Of a DNA stretch of 64,000 nt, positions 55,089-63,689 are shown piece after piece. The position numbers and the translations under genes were made by a program. The DNA comes from Devosia sp. FJ2-5-3. GTDB taxonomy: Bacteria > Pseudomonadota > Alphaproteobacteria > Rhizobiales > Devosiaceae. Positions within the stretch are counted from its first letter, which is position 1; every line of letters begins with the position of its first letter. The notes under the pieces were generated by a model. That model saw only the letters and a program-made list of their open reading frames with translations, had not been told where the DNA came from and searched no databases. Location: positions 2,514,501 to 2,578,500 of the forward strand of contig NZ_CP104007.1 in assembly GCF_029201545.1 (NCBI RefSeq), written 5' to 3'.

Positions 55089-55214
55089 TGCATTTCCTTT
55101 TTCAGTCCAGGCACCGTGTAAACGAGCAGCGGGCCAGGATCAACCTTGCCAAGAGCGCGAGATGCGGGTTCGCGCGGTGAACGAGGCATTGCCGGCAAGC
55201 CCTTCAATCCAGAT

Positions 55215-55724
55215 TCAATTCGGTGCGCGGGCCAGCTTTTGAAAGCGGCGAAGGGCAGCATCGCGCTTGAGGCGGCTGAGGTGGCTGAGAAAGAAGACGC
55301 CATTCATCTGCTCAATTTCGTGCAGCGCAATTCGCGCCGGAAATCCTTCCAGTGTCGTCTCCCGGGAGACCCCATCGGCGTCGTCATACCCGATCCTGGC
55401 CCATAGAGGACGGGCGATGTCGACCTCGATGCCCGGCAGGGACACGGACCCTTCGACGCCGATGGTGCTCTCACCGCCGCAATCGATGATGTGCGGATTG
55501 TAGAAAAGCCGGTAGTCGCGCTTGTCCGGCGATCCGACGCTGACGACCACGAGGGGCTCGACCTGGCCGATATGGACGGCGGCGAGGCCATAGGCGCGAT
55601 GGCCCTCGGCCGCTTCCAGAAGCGCCTTGCCTGTTGCGAGAAGGCCGGCATCGACCGGGCGCGCGACAGCGGATGCGCGCAGCCGCGGGTCGGGATAGAC
55701 AATGAAGGGGGAAATTTGTGGCAT
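55215..55724 (-). CDS. Peptide deformylase-like protein lacking two metal ligands
   Basis: 169 residues with the deformylase fold. Motif 1 is present (G46-L-A-A-V-H-I-G). In motif 2 the metal-binding cysteine of EGCLS is serine (E91-G-S93-V-S). In motif 3 the second histidine of HExxH is glutamine (H135-E-I-E-Q139). With two of three metal ligands missing, catalysis is unlikely. It may be a regulator or a deformylase paralog with another role. It lies upstream of prfB and is not coupled to it. A true deformylase is expected elsewhere in the genome. Confidence 0.85.
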   Translation of the reverse strand: MPQISPFIVYPDPRLRASAVARPVDAGLLATGKALLEAAEGHRAYGLAAVHIGQVEPLVVVSVGSPDKRDYRLFYNPHIIDCGGESTIGVEGSVSLPGIEVDIARPLWARIGYDDADGVSRETTLEGFPARIALHEIEQMNGVFFLSHLSRLKRDAALRRFQKLARAPN

Positions 55725-55803
55725 GGCCCTGCCCTAGCATCTCGGGGAACACTGCGCCACGCCTTGCAACTTGGCAAACCTGCTGCTAATTCGACCGCTG
55801 GCT

Positions 55804-55880
55804 GGTCCCGTAGCTCAGCAGGATAGAGCGCAGGATTCCTAATCCTGAGGCCACTGGTTCGAATCCAGTCGGGATCACCA
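55804..55880 (+). tRNA. tRNA-Arg (anticodon CCT)
   Basis: A 77-nt cloverleaf with encoded CCA. The acceptor GGTCCCG pairs with CGGGATC, the D arm is GCTC/GAGC, the anticodon stem CAGGA/TCCTG holds the loop TTCCTAA (anticodon CCT), and the T arm is ACTGG/CCAGT with TTCGAAT. It reads AGG codons. No integrase is adjacent. Confidence 0.97.
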
Positions 55881-56008
55881 TCCTTGAACCCTTGTGTCTG
55901 GCAAAGACCACTTTCTCCATATGCTCGCAATTAAGCATATGCGCGACCGGTTTTTTTAACATCCGAACGATTAGCTGGCCCACAGACTCTTTCGTTTGGG
56001 GAAATGCC

Positions 56009-57040
56009 TTGAGCCTGCAATCCGACATCCAGAAAATCTATATCGCCTATTTCAACCGACCTGCAGACGCGGCTGGATTAAAGTACTGGACAGATCAGGT
56101 TAGCGCCGGAGGCGCATCTTTGTCGGACCTTACTCGGGCATTTGCGGCTACCCAGGAGTATGCGGATCTCTATGCGTCCACCAGCACCGCAGGCGTGATC
56201 ACGGCTGTCTACACCAACCTCTTTGGTCGATCGCCCGAACCGGAAGGTCTGGCGTTCTGGAAGGGTGAGCTCGAGAATGGCCGCGCCTCTATCGCAGACA
56301 TCGCGTATCGCACACTCAACGGCGCAGCAGGAACAGACAAGACCGCAATCGACAATAAAGCATCAGCGGCTGAACTGTTCACGTCGAGCAAGGGTGGCGC
56401 CGCTGACTACGATGGGGCCAAGCTGCAACAGGCGCGCGATTGGCTTACGGCGATCGACCACACCCCGGGTTCCCTGCAGACCGCGAAGCTGGGGATTGAT
56501 GACATCTACCTTCCTCCCGATATCAGCGGCCCGGCCCGGATATTCACCTACTCTATCTGGACCGAACGGGAGCAGGGTTACGGCAAGAATACGGGCGAAA
56601 TTGGCGAGCACGTCGTCAAGGATTTCGTGTTGGGCCGAGACGCGATCAAGATAATTGACCAAACCGGCGCAACAATCAGCGTCCCTGGTCCAACCTATGT
56701 CGTAGATACCGGCGATTTGAGTTTAGCGCCCAGCAAAAAAGAAGCTTTGCAGACCTCCATATTTGTGGCCATGGCAAGCGGCAAAACCACCCAAGAGTAC
56801 GATTGGGCACCATTGATGGCAGGGGAATCGGCCATCGTTACCTTCCTCTATCATGGGGTACGGAACGCGTTTCTCTTCGTCGATGATGGCTCGCCAACGC
56901 CTGACTGGGGAATGGGCGGCAACGGACCTGGAACCGTGTGGTGGCACCTCAACAACGATCTGACCGTAGACCTCACCGGCATTAAAGGCCTCAAGACTGC
57001 TTCCGACGGCGTCAGCCTGGACGGCTGGCTGTTCGTCTAG
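56009..57040 (+). CDS. DUF4214-domain protein with bluetail-like C-terminus
   Basis: 343 residues from a TTG with GGGGA six bases upstream. The N-terminal half has DUF4214 repeats (IQKIYIAYFNRPADAAGLKYW, TAVYTNLFGRSPEPEGLAFW). The C-terminal 130 residues (HVVKDFVLGRDAIKI, AFLFVDDGSPTPDWGM, NNDLTVDLTGIKGL) resemble the bluetail tail of type I-secreted surface proteins. There is no N-terminal signal peptide, which fits C-terminal secretion. A surface or extracellular role is inferred. The upstream 110 bp has no such gene and follows the tRNA. Confidence 0.75.
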   Translation: MSLQSDIQKIYIAYFNRPADAAGLKYWTDQVSAGGASLSDLTRAFAATQEYADLYASTSTAGVITAVYTNLFGRSPEPEGLAFWKGELENGRASIADIAYRTLNGAAGTDKTAIDNKASAAELFTSSKGGAADYDGAKLQQARDWLTAIDHTPGSLQTAKLGIDDIYLPPDISGPARIFTYSIWTEREQGYGKNTGEIGEHVVKDFVLGRDAIKIIDQTGATISVPGPTYVVDTGDLSLAPSKKEALQTSIFVAMASGKTTQEYDWAPLMAGESAIVTFLYHGVRNAFLFVDDGSPTPDWGMGGNGPGTVWWHLNNDLTVDLTGIKGLKTASDGVSLDGWLFV

Positions 57041-57320
57041 GCGCGTCATCAGAACTCCTACTCTTCCACTGCTGCACCAACCGACATGCCGCCGATTGGG
57101 ATCAGGCCGACAAGCCCGATCCCGATGGCCCGGATGCGCTGCCACTCTTCAATTGTGGGTTGAGCATCCGCATAGCTAGCGTCGACCCTGGGGCCGAGGG
57201 TCTGGAGCCGGCGGGATCAACTGCAGTAGCCCATACGAGCGAATTGATCAGAAGACGCCACGTTCATAGGCTTGACCATGCGCACCCTCTCCAAGTGCGC
57301 TTTGAATAAAGGTGTTTGAA

Positions 57321-57566
57321 ATGAAATGGCTCGTGATCTTGGTATTTGGGCTGGCTGCCGGAACGAGCCTTGCTCAGGCGCAGCAAGGTAACTGGGGCCA
57401 GGAAGTGAAAGCCTGCAATCAGACCGCCTGCTATCCCGGGGGCACCTCGCGGGGCGAATATGTGAGGGGACAGGCAAAGGACAGTGACGGGCCCGGATAT
57501 GCATCCGAAATCCACAGGTTTGCAGACTCTGGCAAGTCGGACCCCAAGGCCGAAAAATTCCAATAG
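57321..57566 (+). CDS. Small secreted hypothetical protein
   Basis: 81 residues with a signal peptide (about 1-20, cleavage near LAQAQ). The mature part holds a cysteine pair (KACNQTACYPGG) and is rich in Gly and Ser (GEYVRGQAKDSDGPGYASE). I do not recognise the family. AAAGG nine bases before the ATG supports the start. Confidence 0.6.
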   Translation: MKWLVILVFGLAAGTSLAQAQQGNWGQEVKACNQTACYPGGTSRGEYVRGQAKDSDGPGYASEIHRFADSGKSDPKAEKFQ

Positions 57567-57725
57567 AGGCTACGCCGGAAGGTCGCTTGGCATCGCGGGA
57601 GTGCTCAGCGCCTGTTGGCAGCTTTGGCACGGCCAACTGACCGCCAATCTCAAGCCCCTTGTCCAAGGCAACAGCGTAGCCGGCGATCAGCTTCGCCTTG
57701 TCGTTGCCAGTACGCGATGGATACG

Positions 57726-59186
57726 TCAGGTGTCGCGCTGAACGAGGCGGCCGGCGCGGCCAGGGGTTGATTGCGTCGTGGAGAAGGATGGCACCCCATT
57801 GACCATCACCCAGTCGATGCCAACAGATTGCAGCAATGGGCTTTCATAGGTGGCGAGGTCGGATACGATTTCCGGACGGAAGGCGACGAGATCGGCGAAG
57901 TTGCCGGGCCGGATTTCACCCCTGCGAGTGAGGCTGAAGACTTTTGCGGTGAGCCCGGTCATTTTGTGCACGGCGGTTTCAAGGTCGAAGAGCCCGACAT
58001 CGCGAGCGTAGTGCCCGAGGACGCGCGGAAAAGTCCCCCACAGACGCGGATGCGGGTGCACATCATGCGGCAGGCCATCCGAGCCGATCATCGATAGCGG
58101 CGAACGCATCACCCGGCGCACATCCGCCTCATCCATCTGGAAGTAGATGGCGCCCGCCGGCTGCAGGCGCGCGGCGGCTTCGTGGATGTCGATGCCCCAC
58201 TCTGCGGCGATGTCGGTGATGTAGCGGCCGGTCATCTCGGGATGCGGCTCCGACCATGAAATCATGATCGGATAGGTGTCGGTGATGAGATCGGCCCGCA
58301 GATTGGTCGACCCTGCGGAATAGGGGTAGACGTCGAAATTGATCGGATGATCGGCAGCCAGCGCCGCGATCTTTGGCAGGGTCTGCTCGGTGCGGCCCCA
58401 GTTTTCGACGCCCGCGCATTTGTGGTGGGAGATGACGAGCGGCGTGCCGGCCGCTTTGGCCGTATGAACGGCCTCGTCGATGCTCTCAAGCACGTTCTCG
58501 AACTCGTTGCGCATATGTGTCGCGTAAACGCCATTGTGCCGGGCCACGTAACGCCCGAGTGCGGCGACTTCTTCGGCATCGGCGGCTGCATTGGTTGGGT
58601 AGAAGAGCCCCGTCGACCAGCCGACTGCGCCATTTTCCATGGCCTCGGTCAGCATGTCGCCCATACGCGATATCTCGGCGTCGCTGGCCTTGACCGCAAT
58701 GTTGGCCATGACGGCGAGCCGCAAAGCCGAGTGACCGACAAGCGCAGCCACGTTCACCGACGGCCTGGCGTGGGCGACCGCCCTGGCATAGGCGGCGAAG
58801 TTCGGGAATTGATAGGCCGCGGCCCCACCGAGCAAATTCATCGGCGGCGGCGGTTCGGCGTCGAACTGGACCGGCGCGAGAGAAATGCCGCAATTGCCGA
58901 CCACTACCGTGGTGACGCCCTGGCTGATCTTGGGCAGCATGTCGGGGGCGTCGAGGACGATGCGGTCATCATGGGTGTGGGCATCGATAAAGCCGGGGGC
59001 GAGGGCCATGCCGGCGAGATCGACCTCGTTGGCTCCCCGCTGGGATATGGTGCCTGTGGGACCGACTGCGGTGATGACATCGGCCGTGACGGCCACCTCG
59101 CCCATGAAGGATGGCGCCCCCGTACCGTCAATGATCCGGGCGTTCCGAAAGATCCAGTCCGGCTTGGCATCCTGCAGGGAAGACAT
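57726..59186 (-). CDS. D-aminoacylase/N-acyl-D-amino-acid deacylase-type amidohydrolase
   Basis: 486 residues of the amidohydrolase superfamily. Metal ligands are H70 and H72 in GFIDAHTHDD, and C99 in VVVGNCGIS, a cysteine typical of D-aminoacylases. Later comes SDGLPHDVHPHPRLWGTF near 366 with the catalytic aspartate. The family hydrolyses N-acyl-D-amino acids to D-amino acid and acid. It sits 4 bp after the RpiR regulator gene and divergent from an ABC importer, so the importer may bring in its substrate. Confidence 0.88.
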   Translation of the reverse strand: MSSLQDAKPDWIFRNARIIDGTGAPSFMGEVAVTADVITAVGPTGTISQRGANEVDLAGMALAPGFIDAHTHDDRIVLDAPDMLPKISQGVTTVVVGNCGISLAPVQFDAEPPPPMNLLGGAAAYQFPNFAAYARAVAHARPSVNVAALVGHSALRLAVMANIAVKASDAEISRMGDMLTEAMENGAVGWSTGLFYPTNAAADAEEVAALGRYVARHNGVYATHMRNEFENVLESIDEAVHTAKAAGTPLVISHHKCAGVENWGRTEQTLPKIAALAADHPINFDVYPYSAGSTNLRADLITDTYPIMISWSEPHPEMTGRYITDIAAEWGIDIHEAAARLQPAGAIYFQMDEADVRRVMRSPLSMIGSDGLPHDVHPHPRLWGTFPRVLGHYARDVGLFDLETAVHKMTGLTAKVFSLTRRGEIRPGNFADLVAFRPEIVSDLATYESPLLQSVGIDWVMVNGVPSFSTTQSTPGRAGRLVQRDT

Positions 59187-59190
59187 GGCG

Positions 59191-60141
59191 TTACTCGTGC
59201 GGTTTGATGGTTTTCATCAGGATCGTCGGGTCCGTTGCCGGGGCCGGTATGGCGATGCCGATACTGGCCACGGTGTAGCGCACGCGACGGAGCGTCTCGC
59301 GCGCCTCGGGGCCCCGCTCGGCGGCGACGCCGGCGGCAATGGTGTCGATCGCCAGCATGTGCGCATAGCGCGACGGCGTGGGGGAATAGACGTTCTCGTC
59401 CTCGGCCACCACGATGGGAATCAGGATATCGGCGCCCTCGGCGACGGGCGTATCCGGCCGGGACAGCGCGATGGTCGTCGCCCCGAAGGAGGTGGCGATC
59501 TGGAGCGCCTCGGCCACTGCCTTGGAGCGCCCGCTATTGGAAATGGCGAGAACCACATCGTCCTTGCCAAGGGTGGCGGCGGACATGCGCTGCTGGTGAC
59601 CGTCGATATAGGCGCTGACCGGCACGCCCATGCGGAAAAGACGCAGCTTGGCGTCTTCGACGAGGCTCGCCGAGCCACCGCCCTGCCCGTAGATATCGAC
59701 ACGCCGTGCCCGGGAAATTGCGGAGATTGCGCGCGCCACGGCGTCGGTGTCGAGCCCGTTGAGGGCGTCGCGCATGACGTTGACCGCACGCGTCATGATC
59801 GATTGGGCCAATTGACCGGCATCGTCGTCGAAGTGACGGTCGGGCTGGAGATAGGCAGCAGCGACGGTGAGCGTGGTGGCCAAATTGATCTTGAAATCGG
59901 CAAACGAGGCGCAGCCGATCGACCGGCAGAACCGCGTCACTGTGGGCTGACTGACGTCGGCGGCTCGCGCCAGCTCGGCGATGGTCATGCGAGTGGTCGC
60001 TTCGAAATCCGCCCGGACCGCCTTGAGCACCTGCTGTTCGGCAGGTGAAAGCTGCGCCTCCACGCGCTGCATGCGGGAAACGATGTCGATGACATCGGAT
60101 TGCGCACCAGCGGGTCGGGTTTTTGACTGAATAGTCGTCAT
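59191..60141 (-). CDS. MurR/RpiR-family transcriptional regulator
   Basis: 316 residues. The N-terminal HTH_6 domain (about 25-95) includes TRMTIAELARAADVSQPTVTRFCRSIG. The C-terminal SIS domain (about 125-260, GQGGSASLVEDAKLRLFRMG and AISNSGRSKAVAEAL) would bind a phosphosugar or related ligand. It is co-transcribed with the amidohydrolase and divergent from the ABC importer, so it most likely controls both. The start is the ATG at 60141; an upstream in-frame start lies in the control region. Confidence 0.9.
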   Translation of the reverse strand: MTTIQSKTRPAGAQSDVIDIVSRMQRVEAQLSPAEQQVLKAVRADFEATTRMTIAELARAADVSQPTVTRFCRSIGCASFADFKINLATTLTVAAAYLQPDRHFDDDAGQLAQSIMTRAVNVMRDALNGLDTDAVARAISAISRARRVDIYGQGGGSASLVEDAKLRLFRMGVPVSAYIDGHQQRMSAATLGKDDVVLAISNSGRSKAVAEALQIATSFGATTIALSRPDTPVAEGADILIPIVVAEDENVYSPTPSRYAHMLAIDTIAAGVAAERGPEARETLRRVRYTVASIGIAIPAPATDPTILMKTIKPHE

Positions 60142-60166
60142 CAGTGTGCGGCCCTGCCCTTTCAAA

Positions 60167-60360
60167 TGTGAAATTGAATTACAGGACAGCGTCACTTGCG
60201 CAAGAGAAATCTGTCTGACAGCACGACGTTGGTATCATGCGCTCGCACTAACCGCCCCAGAATCTCGGAGATTTCGTTAGATTTTATGCCGCTCCGACCC
60301 CAATGCCAGCGATTGCATAATACTAAAGTCTTATACGCAGCTCTGTGAAATTCTGTTTCA
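60167..60360. promoter_or_regulatory. Candidate RpiR operator sites
   Basis: TGTGAAATT occurs twice, at 60167-60175 (26 bp before the regulator start) and 60344-60352. The second is part of an inverted repeat TGAAA-TTCTG-TTTCA (60346-60360) about 80 bp before the ABC ATPase start. Paired sites at both ends of a divergent gap fit a local regulator. Confidence 0.45.
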
Positions 60361-60438
60361 GTTGACGCTAGAGGGCGAGTGCAGATCTGAGGAGGTCGGC
60401 ACTCGAATGGTTACGGGACGGTGAGGGAGGGACGCTGC

Positions 60439-61233
60439 ATGCATGATGCAGCCGGGGCGTATATTGACGCCCAAAATCCGGCAAAGATGACGGTCGAGCA
60501 CGCTTCGAAAATCTACCAGACGAAGTCTGGTGGCGTACATGCGCTCGACGATGTGTCCATCGATGTACGGGAGGGCGAATTCCTGTGCCTGCTCGGTCCG
60601 TCGGGCTGTGGCAAGTCCACCCTGCTGTGGTCGATGGCGGGTCTTCACAAGCTCAGTGGCGGACGGATCCGGCTCGGTGCCGACACGATCGACAAGCCCC
60701 ATCCTGAAATCGCGATGATCTTCCAGGAAGCCAATCTGCTGCCCTGGCGCAATCTGGCGCGCAATATCGAGCTGCCCTTCGAAATCAAGCGCCGGTCGCC
60801 GGACCGTGCGCGCATCGAAAAACTGATGAAGCGCGTCGGCCTCGAGGGGTTTGAGAACAAATATCCGCGGGAGCTATCCGGTGGCATGCAGCAGCGCGCC
60901 TCGATCGTGCGCAGCCTGGCCGTCGATCCCTCCGTATTGCTCATGGACGAGCCCTTCGGTGCACTCGACGCCTTCACCCGCGACGAGATGAATCTGCTGA
61001 TCCAGGAAATATGGATGGAGACCGGCAAGACCATCATCTTCATCACCCATTCCATCACCGAAGCGGTGTTCCTGGCGGATCGTATCGTCGTGATGTCGGC
61101 GCGACCGGGGCGCATCTCCAATGTCATCGATGTCGACCTGCCCCGTCCGCGGCCGGTGAAGCTTCAGACGACGCCGGACTTCCTGGACCGCGTCGAGGCC
61201 ATCAAGGCCATGATCGACCACCGACCCGCCTGA
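60439..61233 (+). CDS. ABC transporter ATPase, SsuB/TauB type
   Basis: 264 residues. Walker [13 protein letters not shown]-loop MIFQEANLLPWRNLARN, signature LSGGMQQRASI, Walker B VLLMDEPFGALDAFTRDEM and H-loop ITHSITEAV. It belongs to the nitrate/sulfonate/taurine ATPase group. GGAGGG eight bases before the ATG at 60439 supports that start over a GTG six codons upstream. It is the first gene of an importer operon. Confidence 0.92.
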   Translation: MHDAAGAYIDAQNPAKMTVEHASKIYQTKSGGVHALDDVSIDVREGEFLCLLGPSGCGKSTLLWSMAGLHKLSGGRIRLGADTIDKPHPEIAMIFQEANLLPWRNLARNIELPFEIKRRSPDRARIEKLMKRVGLEGFENKYPRELSGGMQQRASIVRSLAVDPSVLLMDEPFGALDAFTRDEMNLLIQEIWMETGKTIIFITHSITEAVFLADRIVVMSARPGRISNVIDVDLPRPRPVKLQTTPDFLDRVEAIKAMIDHRPA

Positions 61234-61257
61234 TCGTCGAGCAAGGAGACCAAGACC

Positions 61258-62106
61258 ATGAGTGATGCCTTGCAGGACAAGATCCCCAGCTTCGGCGCCA
61301 AGGGGCAGAAGGCCGAAATCGGCCTCGGCGGCAGTGGCGCGGCGCTGATGTCGGGCTCGACAAGAAGTGCATTCGAGATCGCCATCATCATTCTCGTCGC
61401 CGTCGCGATGATCGGCGGCGCCGAATTGGCGATCCGGCTTTTCGAAGTACCGCTTTATATCTTGCCGCCGCCCAGCGCGATCGGCGCGGCGCTGATCTCG
61501 GAATGGCCGTTTCTGTGGCCACATCTGGTGACGACGATCTGCGAGCTTCTGATCGGGTTCACCATCGGCGCCTCTATCGGCTTCATCCTGGCGGCCGTCA
61601 TCACCCAGTTTCCCTTCGCCGAGAAGATCATCACCCCGTACATCCTGCTGCTGGTGACGACGCCGATGCTGGCGCTGGTGCCGCTTCTGGTGCTGCGGTT
61701 CGGCTTTGGATGGGAGCCGCGCATCATCGCGGTGGCGCTCGCCTCGGGCCCGATGGTGATGATCAATTCGGCCACCGGGTTCCGTCGGGTGGACCTCGCC
61801 AAGATTGCCCTGGCGCGCTCGTTCGGCGCCTCGACCTTCCAGATCTTCACCAAGATCCGCATCCCCATGGCCATGCCGATGATCATGGTCGGGCTGATGA
61901 TCGGATCGATCTTCGGGCTGCTGACCACGGTCGGCGCCGAAATGGTCGGCGGCGCCGAGGGCCTCGGCAATCGCCTCAACTATTATTCGTCAATGATCCG
62001 CATGCCGCAGTTCTTCGCGGTGATCGTCCTGCTCGCGACCATTGGCATCTCCATCTACGTCATCTTCTTCCTCATCGGGAAGAAATGGACCAGCTGGGAG
62101 TCCTGA
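61258..62106 (+). CDS. ABC transporter permease, SsuC/TauC type
   Basis: 282 residues. A soluble N-terminus of 35 residues is followed by six membrane segments and the coupling loop DLAKIALARSFGASTFQIFTKIRIPMAMPM. The family is the nitrate/sulfonate/taurine permease group. It lies 24 bp after the ATPase gene. Confidence 0.92.
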   Translation: MSDALQDKIPSFGAKGQKAEIGLGGSGAALMSGSTRSAFEIAIIILVAVAMIGGAELAIRLFEVPLYILPPPSAIGAALISEWPFLWPHLVTTICELLIGFTIGASIGFILAAVITQFPFAEKIITPYILLLVTTPMLALVPLLVLRFGFGWEPRIIAVALASGPMVMINSATGFRRVDLAKIALARSFGASTFQIFTKIRIPMAMPMIMVGLMIGSIFGLLTTVGAEMVGGAEGLGNRLNYYSSMIRMPQFFAVIVLLATIGISIYVIFFLIGKKWTSWES

Positions 62107-62167
62107 GCACCCAGCATGCCGCCCGGCTGAGGGGCCGGGCGTCTACCGGACATTTGGGAGGAAATCC

Positions 62168-63292
62168 ATGTCAAATCTGCTGAATACAACGAGCATCAAT
62201 CGTCGTCGCCTGCTCCAGATCACCTCGGCCGGTATCGCAATGTCGGCTCTGGGTTTGACGTCCCGCAGCTTTGCGCAGAACAATTCGGTGCGCTGGGTAT
62301 CCCCGCGCGGCTCGCTCGAAGTCGTCGATGACTTCGCCTATTGGGTCGCCAAGCGCATGGGCTATTTCGACGGCATCGAGACCAGTGTCGAAGCCGGTCC
62401 GCAGGATGCCACCGCGGCCATCAAGCTGGTCGACCAGAACCAGTCCGATTTCGGCTACCCTTCCCCGGGCGTCCTCTCGCTGGGCCTCGAGCAAGGCATG
62501 AAACTCAAATCCGTTTTCCACATCATGGCCGGTGACGTCTTCGACTTCGCCTTCCAGAAGGGCAAGGCTCCGGCAGACCTCAAGGGCATGGAAGGCATGA
62601 CCATCGTGCTCGGTTCGGCCGGCTGGCAGTCCATTGCCGATCCGATGCTGGCCGCAGCAGGCGTCGATCTCAGCACCATCAAATATGTCGAAGTGGCGGG
62701 CTGGGGACAGTCGCTGGCTCAGGGCCAGGCCGACGCGGCGCTGACATGGGAAGGCCTGCGCGCCCAGTGGCGTGGCCAGGGGTTCGACTTCGACTATCTG
62801 CTGGGCAAGAACGCCTCGGTGTTCCCGGCCAACAGTTTTGTCATTCGCGCCGGTGACCTCGAGGATCCTGCCCTCAAGGATCTCTACACGCGCTATCTGC
62901 GCGGATGGGCCATGGGCCTCGAATTCGGCTGGCTTAATCCGGCTGCGGCGACGCAGATCGCGATGGACGAATTCCCCGGCCTCGCCACCCAGATGGACCC
63001 GGCAACGGCGGTTGAATCGCTGATGCAGCAAAGCGGGCTGATGCACGCCCACTGGGACGAGCGCGGCAAGTGGGGCCTGCATCTGCAGGATAGCTGGCAG
63101 GCCTATTTCGACGCCATCCACAAGATCGGCCAAATCTCCCAGCCGCTCAAGGCCGAGGACGTGACCACCAACGAGCTGATCGATGGCGCCAACGATTTCG
63201 ACCACGCCAAGGTCAAGGCCGACGCGGAGGCTTTCGAGCTGCGCGACGAATACAAGGCCGTCGACATCGCGGCCATCGAAGCCACGCTCTGA
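62168..63292 (+). CDS. ABC transporter substrate-binding protein, SsuA/NMT1-like
   Basis: 374 residues. The N-terminus has a twin-arginine export signal (NRRRLLQITSAG, R12-R14), with cleavage near SFAQN. The mature part is an NMT1/SsuA-like binding protein (YWVAKRMGYFDGIETSVEAGP, GWGQSLAQGQADAALTWEG). GGAGGAAA precedes the ATG at 62168. The ligand is unknown; a D-amino-acid derivative is possible from context. A hairpin follows 10 bp after the stop. Confidence 0.9.
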   Translation: MSNLLNTTSINRRRLLQITSAGIAMSALGLTSRSFAQNNSVRWVSPRGSLEVVDDFAYWVAKRMGYFDGIETSVEAGPQDATAAIKLVDQNQSDFGYPSPGVLSLGLEQGMKLKSVFHIMAGDVFDFAFQKGKAPADLKGMEGMTIVLGSAGWQSIADPMLAAAGVDLSTIKYVEVAGWGQSLAQGQADAALTWEGLRAQWRGQGFDFDYLLGKNASVFPANSFVIRAGDLEDPALKDLYTRYLRGWAMGLEFGWLNPAAATQIAMDEFPGLATQMDPATAVESLMQQSGLMHAHWDERGKWGLHLQDSWQAYFDAIHKIGQISQPLKAEDVTTNELIDGANDFDHAKVKADAEAFELRDEYKAVDIAAIEATL

Positions 63293-63302
63293 GCCAAGCA
63301 AC

Positions 63303-63324
63303 AGGCGGGGGTCATTCCCCGCCT
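63303..63324 (+). promoter_or_regulatory. Intercistronic hairpin after the binding-protein gene
   Basis: AGGCGGGG (63303-63310) pairs exactly with CCCCGCCT (63317-63324) around GTCATT, with no T-run after it. Its position, just after a binding-protein gene, matches the hairpin after oppA. Confidence 0.6.
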
Positions 63325-63350
63325 CATCCTGACGTTCGAGGGGGATCGTC

Positions 63351-63689
63351 GTGTTTGAATTCGATCATGTAGGTATCACCACCACGGTCAAGCAGCCGCA
63401 GGAAGACTGGGTCGAACAGTCCCGGCTGTGGGTCACCAATCCGCGCAATCATCCCGAGCATATCGAGTTCCTGCGCTATGAGCCGGACAGCCCGACGCCG
63501 GATCTGGTCAAGAACAACCCGCATGTCGCCTATCGCATCGACGACATGCAAGCGCGGCTTGCCGAAGTCGACGAGGTGCTGATCCCGCCCTTCATCGTCG
63601 GGGACTTTCTGGAAGTGGCCTTCGTGCTCAAGCACGGCATGGTGTTTGAATATATGCGTTACCTCAAGGATGGCTGGTTCGGACAATGA
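63351..63689 (+). CDS. VOC-like protein of the amidohydrolase/ABC module
   Basis: 112 residues from a GTG with GAGGGGGA upstream. FEFDHVGITTTVKQPQEDWVEQS and the final GMVFEYMRY fit a single VOC-type module. The likely metal residues (H7, E81-like and E106-like) are present but I cannot confirm them. It overlaps the next gene by ATGA. It may act on an imported or released compound. Confidence 0.65.
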   Translation: MFEFDHVGITTTVKQPQEDWVEQSRLWVTNPRNHPEHIEFLRYEPDSPTPDLVKNNPHVAYRIDDMQARLAEVDEVLIPPFIVGDFLEVAFVLKHGMVFEYMRYLKDGWFGQ

